NCBI GenBank assembly: GCA_944393305.1
Contig: CALXZS010000007.1
Span: 1-18,930, forward strand
DNA from: an uncultured Clostridia bacterium
GTDB taxonomy: Bacteria; Bacillota; Clostridia; TANB77; CAG-508
Direction: 5' to 3'
Length of the DNA stretch: 18,930 nucleotides
The translations under genes and the position numbers were made by a program. Below the pieces are notes generated by a model, which made no database searches, was not told the DNA's origin, and was given only the letters and a program-made list of their open reading frames with translations. The first letter of the stretch is position 1. The number at the start of each line of letters is the position of its first letter. This document shows positions 1 through 6,271 of this stretch, piece by piece.

Positions 1-116
1 GGAAGAATGTATATTGGTATTTTAGCATATCTTACTGAACTATAAACTTTTTAACAAAAAATTTATACATAATTTTATTCATAGTTTTGAAAAAAAGTTA
101 ATAAATTGTAACATCT

Positions 117-150
117 TTTTCACACTTTTTTCACAAATGGGTTGTATTAT
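117..150 (+). promoter_or_regulatory. htrA upstream control region with tandem TTTTCACA octamers
   Basis: Two identical octamers TTTTCACA lie at 117-124 and 128-135, exactly 11 bases (one helical turn) apart, followed by a -10-like TATTAT at 145-150. No -35 box with a 16-18 base spacer fits this -10, and the first TTCACA is 20 bases away, so the promoter is not fixed with certainty. I recall tandem octamers of the TTTTCAYA type in the Bacillus subtilis htrA and htrB promoters, which are under the CssRS secretion-stress system; that a similar regulator acts here is inference. Confidence 0.45.
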
Positions 151-180
151 ATATGTAAATTAAGTTAATATTAAATATAT

Positions 181-197
181 GAAGCAATTATTGCTTC
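181..197 (+). promoter_or_regulatory. Leader hairpin before the htrA ribosome binding site
   Basis: GAAGCAA and TTGCTTC form a perfect 7-bp stem with a 3-base loop. It ends five bases before the AGAAGG ribosome binding site (203-208) of htrA. It could be an mRNA leader hairpin affecting stability or translation, or a DNA operator. The sequence does not say which. Confidence 0.4.
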
Positions 198-215
198 AAG
201 AAAGAAGGATATATT

Positions 216-1556
216 ATGGATAATCAATATAACAATAATAACAATTTTAATAATGGCAACAACAATAGTTATATTAACACAAATGCTACTGAAACAAACA
301 ATAATTACAATTCTAACAACAATGGATTTAATAGTAATTTTAAGGCTACAAAACCACCAAAAAAGAAAAAGGAAAAAAAGCATAAAACAGGTCCTGGTTT
401 TGGAAAAACTGTTGCTCTTCCATTTGTAAGTGGAATTGTTGGAGCTACCTTAGTTTTAGGAATTTGCTTTAGTGTTCCTAATATTAAAAATAATATTGTA
501 GGAAGTACAAATACTGTTAGAGATAATAATTCTAATATTAATTATAACAATGTTAATTTAGATTTAGTTTCTCTTTCTGACATTTCAGATACAGGTGTTG
601 CAGTTGCCCAAAAAGTATTACCTTCTATTGTTGGTATAAGTGTTGAATATTCTGTCAATTCTTTATTTTCTAGAAATCCTTCAACAGCTACTGCTGAAGG
701 TTCTGGTGTAATAATAAGTTCTGATGGATATATTTTAACTAATAACCATGTAATTGATACTTCAAGTTCAACATCATCAAGTTCATATTATGAAGTAAAT
801 AAAGCAAGTAAAATTCAAGTTTATTTATACAATGATGATACACCTTATGATGCAAAAATAGTTGGAACTGATGAGCAAACTGATTTGGCTGTTATTAAAA
901 TTGATAAGACTGACTTAACAGCTGCAGAACTTGGAGACTCTGACACTGTTCAGGTTGGTGAATGGTGTATGTCTGTTGGAAATCCACTAGGAATGAGAAG
1001 TACGGTATGTCAAGGTTCAATTAGTGCTTTAAATAGACAAATAACAGATACAGAAGGAAAAACATACACTGTTATGCAAACTGATGCAGCAATAAATGAA
1101 GGTAACAGTGGTGGTGCTTTAGTTAACAGCAAAGGTCAAGTTATTGGTATAAATACATTAAAAGCATCTGGAGAAGGTGTTGAAGGTTTAGGTTTTGCTA
1201 TTCCAATCAACTCTACTAAAGACATTTATAGTGATTTAATACAATATAATAAAGTAAAAAGACCATATATAGGAATAACTGGTAGTGATATTACTGAAGA
1301 AACAGTAGAAGCAAATCCAACATTTGATTTAAAAGTTGGTGCATATGTAAGAAGTGTTGATGACTACTCACCTGCTGAAAAAGCTGGTATAAAAGTTGGA
1401 GACATTATAACTCAAGCTGATGGTCAAACTGTTGAAAATATGGATGATTTAAATGAAATTAAAAATAGCCATCAAATCGGTGATAAAATGAATTTAACTA
1501 TTTATAGAGATGGAAGCGAAACAACAGTTGAGCTAACACTTGCAGAACAACCTTAG
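216..1556 (+). CDS. htrA: Membrane-anchored HtrA/DegP-type serine protease with one PDZ domain
   Basis: A quality-control protease that degrades misfolded proteins outside the cytoplasmic membrane. Residues 1-60 are a cytoplasmic Asn-rich, then Lys-rich tail. Residues about 64-90 form one transmembrane segment. The trypsin-like domain follows with the triad His178 (TNNHVID), Asp223 (TDLAVIK) and Ser298 (GNSGG). A single PDZ domain occupies about 350-446 and would bind unfolded C-termini. The 446-residue length is normal for Gram-positive HtrA. The ATG at 216 has AGAAGG seven bases upstream. The gene stands alone, with a terminator after it and a convergent gene beyond. The extreme Asn content of the N-terminus is low-complexity sequence common in AT-rich genomes. 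Family assignment is firm; substrates are unknown. Confidence 0.96.
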   Translation: MDNQYNNNNNFNNGNNNSYINTNATETNNNYNSNNNGFNSNFKATKPPKKKKEKKHKTGPGFGKTVALPFVSGIVGATLVLGICFSVPNIKNNIVGSTNTVRDNNSNINYNNVNLDLVSLSDISDTGVAVAQKVLPSIVGISVEYSVNSLFSRNPSTATAEGSGVIISSDGYILTNNHVIDTSSSTSSSSYYEVNKASKIQVYLYNDDTPYDAKIVGTDEQTDLAVIKIDKTDLTAAELGDSDTVQVGEWCMSVGNPLGMRSTVCQGSISALNRQITDTEGKTYTVMQTDAAINEGNSGGALVNSKGQVIGINTLKASGEGVEGLGFAIPINSTKDIYSDLIQYNKVKRPYIGITGSDITEETVEANPTFDLKVGAYVRSVDDYSPAEKAGIKVGDIITQADGQTVENMDDLNEIKNSHQIGDKMNLTIYRDGSETTVELTLAEQP

Positions 1557-1580
1557 TAAAAAAATATATTTTTCAAACAT

Positions 1581-1628
1581 GTCACAACCAGTTCACAAAA
1601 TGGACAAATTGAGTCATTATAATATAAC
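1581..1628 (+). promoter_or_regulatory. Possible promoter with TCACA repeats downstream of htrA
   Basis: TCACA (1582-1586) and TTCACA (1592-1597) recur with the same 11-base phase seen upstream of htrA, and TTCACAAAATGG resembles TTCACAAATGG at 130-140. A weak -35/-10 pair TGGACA (1601-1606), 16 bases, TATAAC (1623-1628) follows. No ORF lies between here and the terminator at 1693, so a transcript starting here would be a short RNA of roughly 95 bases. This is speculative. Confidence 0.22.
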
Positions 1629-1692
1629 CATAATCAGTAATTAAGTTACTCCGATTACTGATGTAAATAAAAAACATCCCCTTTTATTTTCT

Positions 1693-1728
1693 AAAAGAGC
1701 ATATCTTCAAGGATATGCTCTTTTTTTG
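1693..1728 (+). terminator. Rho-independent terminator after htrA
   Basis: A 13-bp stem (1693-1705 with 1712-1724) around a 6-base loop is followed by a run of seven T. It ends the htrA transcript before the convergent dxs gene. On the other strand the T-run is shorter (four), so it could also work weakly for dxs. Confidence 0.85.
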
Positions 1729-1781
1729 TATAGAAATCAATTTTTTTCATCCAATAAATGTATTATAAAAATTTTCCCAAA

Positions 1782-3645
1782 TCATTTTTCTATAATCTTT
1801 TCAATTTGTTTTAAAATATTTTCTTTATTCAAACCATATATTTTTTCTAATTCTTCTATACTTCCCTGTCTAATAAATTTATCCGGATAAGCAAAATTTA
1901 TTTTTTTTACATCTTTTATATTATTATTTAATATAATTTCATTTATTGCACTTGCTAGACCATTTATAATAGTTCCATCTTCTATTGTAACTACAAATTT
2001 TGTTTTTTTGATAGATTGCATCATGCAGTTTTTATCTATTGGTTTTAAAAATCTTGTATTGATTACTTCTGCATTTATTCCTCGTTTTTTTAATTCTTTT
2101 GCAACCCACATTGCTCTTTCAACCATTTTTCCAATTGCAATTATGCTAACATCTTTTCCGTCTAGTAGTTTTTCAGCTTTTCCATAAAACATTGGTTTTT
2201 GGCTTTTTATTTTTATTAATCCCTCTTCTCCACCTCTTGGATATCTAATTACTATTGGTCCATATGCAGTGATTGCAAATTTCATCATATCTTTTAATTC
2301 TTTTAAATTTTTTGGAGCCATTATTGTGACATTTGGTATTAATCTGAAAAATGCCATATCTAAAAGTCCTTGATGTGTTTCCCCATCTGCTCCAACTAAT
2401 CCAGCTCTATCTACACACATAATTACATGTAATTTTTGAATTGCAATATCGTGTATAATTTGATCATACGCTCTTTGATAAAAAGATGAATATATTGGTA
2501 CAATTGGTATCATACCTGATTTAGCCAAACCTGCTGATACACCTAAAGCATGTTGCTCTGCTATACCTACATCAAAAAATCTATCTGGAAATTCTTTAGC
2601 AAATTCAGTAAGACCTGTACCATCTTTCATTGAAGCTGTTATGCCAACAATTTTTTTATTGGTCTTAGCTAATTTGCAAATTGTTTCTCCAAATATTTTT
2701 GAATATGTATCTCCATTCTTTTTTATTTCTTTTCCAGTATCTATATCAAATTTACCTATTGAATGAAATTTGTCTGGATTTTCTTCTGCATATTTATATC
2801 CTTTACCTTTTTTAGTTATAACATGTATTAAAACAGGCATATCAATTTGTTTGCTTTTCTTAAATATACTTTCTAATGCAGAAATATTGTGCCCATCTAC
2901 TGGACCTAAATATGTAAAACCAATTTCTTCAAAAAACATTTTAGGAATTATTAGTTGTTTTATACTTCTTTTTACATTTTGTGTAAATTTTATTATTGGC
3001 TTTCCTACCTTTGGAATTTTAAGTATTATCTTTTTTGCATAGCTGTTTGACTTAGTATATAGTTTTTTTGTTCTAAGTCTACTTAATAACATATTCATTC
3101 CGCCAACACTTTTAGATATGCTCATTTCATTATCATTAAGTACTACTGTCATTTTTGTCCCAGTGTATCCTACATCATTTAATGCTTCTAATGCCATTCC
3201 TCCGTGTTAGTGCACCATCACCAATAACTGCAAGTACAGAATAATTTTCTTTTCCAATATCTCTCGACCTTGCCATTCCTAGTGCTGCTGAAATAGATGT
3301 ACTACTATGTCCTGTATTAAAACAATCTGATTTATTTTCACTTGTTTTTGGAAATCCGGCCACACCATTTAATTCTCTTAATGTTTGTATTTTTTCTTTT
3401 CTTCCATTTAATATTTTATGTGTATAAGTTTGATGTCCTACATCCCATATTATTTTATCTTTATTTACATCAAAAACAGATTCTAGTGCAATAGTTAATT
3501 CTACAACACCTAAATTAGAAGCTAAATGACCTCCTTTTTTTGACACAATATCTATTATATATTCTCTAATTTCTTTTGCTAATATTTTTTTATCTTCTAT
3601 TTTTAATTTTTTTAAATCCCTTGTATTTTTTACTTGTTCTAACAT
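1782..3645 (-). CDS. dxs: 1-deoxy-D-xylulose-5-phosphate synthase, frame broken by one extra base
   Basis: DXS condenses pyruvate and glyceraldehyde 3-phosphate with thiamine diphosphate, the first step of the MEP isoprenoid pathway. The reading is split: an N-terminal piece runs from ATG 3645 through Thr147 of the GDGALT motif, and the C-terminal piece continues in another frame from Gly148. The one extra base is the complement of G3204. Removing it restores [14 protein letters not shown] and a 620-residue protein, the usual DXS length. Other visible motifs are [12 protein letters not shown], the thiamine-site NDN, GIAEQHA and [15 protein letters not shown]. Without a shift, translation stops nine codons later. 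I chose ATG 3645 because [14 protein letters not shown] matches family N-termini and AGGA/GTGG lies upstream; an ATG at 3708 would add an unusual hydrophobic extension inside an inverted repeat. Both halves look under full selection, so frameshifted decoding or a sequence error is more likely than decay. Confidence 0.9.
3201..3207 (-). other. Frame-break site in dxs: ACA-C-GGA
   Basis: Read on the minus strand, Thr codon ACA (3207-3205) is followed by one extra C (3204) and Gly codon GGA (3203-3201). In the incoming frame the ribosome meets CGG. The next frame-0 stop (TGA) is at 3175-3177. Confidence 0.85.
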
Positions 3646-3670
3646 AATTCCACATCCTATTATTACTATT

Positions 3671-3751
3671 AAAGGTCTAATAAATACTAGTAAAGTTGTC
3701 ATTACCACTTATACATATAATAATGATAACACTAAAATTTATTAGACCTTT
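3671..3751. repeat. Long inverted repeat between the M23 gene and dxs
   Basis: AAAGGTCTAATAAAT (3671-3685) is the exact reverse complement of 3737-3751. A second inner pair, GTTGTCATTA with TAATGATAAC, extends the stem allowing one G-U pair. On the plus strand it is followed by six T, so terminator polarity points opposite to both flanking genes. In the sense direction it would be a long hairpin in the dxs leader. No known riboswitch class is recognised. Confidence 0.6.
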
Positions 3752-3754
3752 TTT

Positions 3755-4687
3755 CTATTTATATACATATTTCTGAGGATTTACTTGCTCACCATTCAAT
3801 CTTATTTCGAAATGCAAATGATTTCCTGTTGAATTACCAGTAGAACCTACTGCTGCAATATTGTCTCCTGCTTTTACACTTGTTCCTTTTGATACATATA
3901 GTCTACTACAATGACCATAATATGTTGTAACTCCATTGCCATGGTCTATGACAACTAAATTACCATAACCACTACTCCATCCAGAACGAATAACGGTTCC
4001 ATCCGCTACTGCTTTTATTGGTGTTCCTCCACTAGCTGCTATATCTAGACCTTTATGAGTATGGTCTCTAATACTTTCATTTGCGCCAAATCTTGATGAT
4101 ATTCTTCCAGTTACTGGTACACATGCTAAATATATACCATTTACCGTTCTACTATCTTTTTCCTCTTTTTCTTCTAATTGAGTTTGTAGATCTTCTGCCA
4201 TCTTATTTTTTGCAATTTGAATATTCTCTTCATTCACTTCGTCAACATTTTCTAAATAAATAGTATTTATAACTAGGTTTGGTTCTAATTCACTATATGT
4301 TTCTTTTAATGACGCAACTAGACTTTCAGCTTCCTCCATAGAATTTACATATATTTTATCTTCTTCGTTATTAAGGTCTGCTACTTCATAAACTCTATAA
4401 ACATTTTTTGCACTATCTTCTAACTTTGCAAGTACTGTTTCTTCATCTACTTGGTCACGACTAACTAGACTCATTGAGTAATCTACATCATCTAATTCAA
4501 CAAATGCAATATTCTCTTCGTCTGTACTTAATATATTTTCATTAATTTCCTCTTGGAATTCATCTTCGTCCCCAACGTATCCTAATTGTTCTCCATTTAA
4601 ACTAACTGCATAAGCTGGTTTAAATTTTATAAATATTATTGCAATTATTATTGTTAAAGCAATAGCTATTATCTTAAAGAATTTCAT
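3755..4687 (-). CDS. Membrane-anchored M23 family (LytM-like) peptidoglycan endopeptidase
   Basis: Zinc metallopeptidases of this family cut peptide cross-bridges of peptidoglycan outside the membrane. An uncleaved signal or anchor spans residues 5-21. An acidic region follows (about 30-180) with no family I can name. The M23 domain occupies about 188-308 with zinc ligands His211 and Asp215 (HKGLD) and His292 of HLH (290-292), plus His259 in YYGHC. All key residues are present, so activity is expected. The start is uncertain: ATG 4687 has no Shine-Dalgarno site, while a strong AAAAGGAG at 4738-4745, just inside a good promoter, has only ATT (4726-4724) in frame at 11 bases. The protein may therefore be 13 residues longer. 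Confidence 0.9.
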   Translation of the reverse strand: MKFFKIIAIALTIIIAIIFIKFKPAYAVSLNGEQLGYVGDEDEFQEEINENILSTDEENIAFVELDDVDYSMSLVSRDQVDEETVLAKLEDSAKNVYRVYEVADLNNEEDKIYVNSMEEAESLVASLKETYSELEPNLVINTIYLENVDEVNEENIQIAKNKMAEDLQTQLEEKEEKDSRTVNGIYLACVPVTGRISSRFGANESIRDHTHKGLDIAASGGTPIKAVADGTVIRSGWSSGYGNLVVIDHGNGVTTYYGHCSRLYVSKGTSVKAGDNIAAVGSTGNSTGNHLHFEIRLNGEQVNPQKYVYK

Positions 4688-4737
4688 CGTTTGTTTCGTA
4701 TAATATGCTATTCTTTTACTTAAAATAAATGTTCACA

Positions 4738-4745
4738 CTCCTTTT
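4738..4745 (-). promoter_or_regulatory. Strong ribosome binding site without a normal start codon in the gene's frame
   Basis: AAAAGGAG reads toward the M23 gene and lies about 15-22 bases after the predicted transcription start. GTG one base downstream opens only a six-codon ORF in another frame. The nearest in-frame near-cognate codon is ATT at 4726-4724. The first in-frame ATG is 50 bases away. Confidence 0.5.
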
Positions 4746-4766
4746 ATTTTTGTGACGACAATGTTA

Positions 4767-4795
4767 ATTATACCATATATTCTTAACAAATTCAA
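4767..4795 (-). promoter_or_regulatory. Sigma-A type promoter of the M23 gene
   Basis: On the minus strand TTGAAT (complement of 4790-4795), 17 bases, TATAAT (complement of 4767-4772), with TGG just before the -10 giving an extended -10. The predicted start is near 4760. Confidence 0.75.
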
Positions 4796-4850
4796 ATCAA
4801 ATTATACTAAAAACTCAAAATTTTTACTATTTATCTATTTTTTTACAAGA

Positions 4851-4889
4851 AAAACGAGCAAATTTTATAGAAATTGCTCGTTTTTTCTC
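4851..4889 (-). terminator. Terminator of the RsiV-like gene, possibly bidirectional
   Basis: AAAACGAGCAA (4851-4861) pairs with TTGCTCGTTTT (4874-4884). On the minus strand the stem ends in a T-run and lies about 35 bases past the stop of the gene at 4924. The plus strand also has six T after the stem. Confidence 0.75.
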
Positions 4890-4923
4890 TTTTTTACTCG
4901 TCTTTTCTTTTATTTTATACCTT

Positions 4924-5769
4924 TTATATTTCTACAACATCCATTTCAGATGTATAATTATTATTTCCATAAGCAAAAACAATATATAATTCTCCATTTG
5001 GTCCTTGTATAAATGTTTGAATATTATCTATTTTATACATTTCATCTTCTGGATTTCTTTGATATACTTGGTATCCCGCTTCTGCCATTTGTGCAGCATT
5101 ATCACTTTCTTGGCTTATTCTAGTTTTTATTCTATTTTCTACTACGCTTTCTTCAATTCCTCTATTATTTAAAATGTCTCTTATTCCTACATTTTGACCA
5201 GTTGCTAAATTATAATTATATGTTTGAACCATTATTCTTTGAGGGTTATCGCCCTCTTTTATTGTTGCCATTATTGCAACAGAAAGTATATCATTATTAA
5301 TATATGCAGTATATGATAAATTATATATTGTATACACATTTGTGCCTGCCATTACAGAACTTATTTTATCTGCAAAAACTGTTTGACTTATATTGTTGTA
5401 TCCTGCTACAACATCACCTTGAATATTTATATATGGAATATTTACATCTATATCATATTTTCCATCTACAACTTGTGCATTAGAATATGCTGTATAAACT
5501 ATATCTTGTGAAGGATCTACTTTATTAATTTGACCAGCATATTGGTTAGAGTAAAATTCATTAGTAAATAAATCTAAAAATTCTTGTTTTACTCCATATC
5601 CATAGCCATAATCTGAATTTTCAGCACCTCCACCTATTATATCATTTTCATAGCCACCTGTTGCTGTTTCTTCTCCGAAAAATTGAACATATACCGCAAT
5701 TCCTATTGAAACTATACAAATTATTACTATTATTGTATATAATACATATCTTATAACCTTTGTATTCAT
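4924..5769 (-). CDS. Membrane-anchored extracellular protein, RsiV/DUF4163-DUF3298-like
   Basis: A 281-residue protein of unproven function. Residues 7-30 form one membrane segment with a short basic N-terminus, so the rest is outside the cell. A Gly/Tyr-rich linker (about 36-60) leads to a globular domain. The pattern of a Tyr-rich strand, ILSV, then TYNYNLATGQNVGIRDIL resembles the DUF4163/DUF3298 module of the anti-sigma factor RsiV and of the N-terminal region of some secreted deacetylases. There is no cytoplasmic anti-sigma domain and no catalytic domain, so a regulator role is not supported. TAGGAG precedes ATG 5769. It is transcribed toward the M23 gene but separated from it by a terminator and a promoter. 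Confidence 0.8.
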   Translation of the reverse strand: MNTKVIRYVLYTIIVIICIVSIGIAVYVQFFGEETATGGYENDIIGGGAENSDYGYGYGVKQEFLDLFTNEFYSNQYAGQINKVDPSQDIVYTAYSNAQVVDGKYDIDVNIPYINIQGDVVAGYNNISQTVFADKISSVMAGTNVYTIYNLSYTAYINNDILSVAIMATIKEGDNPQRIMVQTYNYNLATGQNVGIRDILNNRGIEESVVENRIKTRISQESDNAAQMAEAGYQVYQRNPEDEMYKIDNIQTFIQGPNGELYIVFAYGNNNYTSEMDVVEI

Positions 5770-5807
5770 TTTTTTACTCCTATATTTTTATATTATTATT
5801 TTATTAT

Positions 5808-5910
5808 GATTGTATATATTAAATTTCGCAGTTCCGCGCAGTTTGGAGCTGTAAAATTCGAAGAATTTTAGCTGCGACAGTAAGGAACAAGAAATCTAAT
5901 ATATACAATC
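5808..5910. repeat. Hairpin repeat element, copy 1 (short form)
   Basis: Outer arms 5808-5827 and 5891-5910 are complementary at 19 of 20 positions. Inside, GTTCC (5831) and GGAAC (to 5888) bound a more GC-rich core that holds an inner hairpin around TAAAATTC-GAA-GAATTTTA. The core matches that of the next element in reverse orientation, including GTTCCGCG, TTTGGAGCTGT and AAGGAAC. No ORF is present. It looks like a small non-coding repeat family (MITE- or REP-like). Confidence 0.75.
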
Positions 5911-5952
5911 TTATACAATCTTTTTTATATTATAGTATTTTACTTGTATAAT

Positions 5953-6091
5953 CTTGTATATTGAAGATTTTATAGTTCCTTGTGGTCGCTGCTCAAATTC
6001 TCTGAATTTGACAGCTCCAAACGCACTTCGCTTAAATCCTTTAAGCTCGTTTGAACGCTTACGCGGAACTTAAAAATCTTTAATATACAAG
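5953..6091. repeat. Hairpin repeat element, copy 2 (long form, inverted)
   Basis: Arms of about 27 bases (5953-5979 and 6065-6091, starting CTTGTATATT) are nearly complementary. The core 5975-6069 is the reverse complement of the copy 1 core with about 37 extra bases that add another hairpin, GCTTAAA-TCC-TTTAAGC. With copy 1 it fills most of the 500-base gene-free stretch before clpE. The rest (6092-6205) is plain AT-rich sequence with one TTTTCACA octamer at 6167-6174. Confidence 0.75.
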
Positions 6092-6205
6092 TTTTTTAAA
6101 TTAATAGAATATAAATTGTAACTTCTATATTTTATTATAACATTCTTTTTACAAGAGTACAATTGATTTTCACAAAAAAATTACAATTCATAAATGGCAA
6201 AATAT

Positions 6206-6234
6206 TTGACTATTTGAGCATTTTAATGTATTAT
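6206..6234 (+). promoter_or_regulatory. Sigma-A type promoter of clpE
   Basis: TTGACT (6206-6211), 17 bases, TATTAT (6229-6234); the predicted start is near 6241. TTTGACT (6205) and TTTGAGC (6213) over and after the -35 recall halves of the CtsR heat-shock operator, whose heptads are TTTGACY, but the 8-base phase differs from the canonical 10, so a CtsR site is only possible. Confidence 0.75.
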
Positions 6235-6271
6235 ATAGTAAGTTAAATATAGATTGGAGAAAGTGGAAAAT

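Noticed and set aside
3175..3708. Two separate proteins from the dxs region, with an N-terminal start at 3708
   Set aside because: Both pieces are parts of one DXS sequence that join exactly at the GDGALT-GG motif, and the extra N-terminal 21 residues from 3708 are hydrophobic, lie in an inverted repeat and do not fit the family start.
5808..6091. CRISPR array or tRNA gene in the gene-free stretch before clpE
   Set aside because: There are no regularly spaced direct repeats, and the hairpins do not form a tRNA cloverleaf with a T-loop GTTCGA motif; the repeats are inverted and modular.
6254..6271. TTG at 6254 as the clpE start
   Set aside because: No ribosome site precedes it; the GGAG inside this stretch serves ATG 6272, whose product begins like known ClpE proteins.
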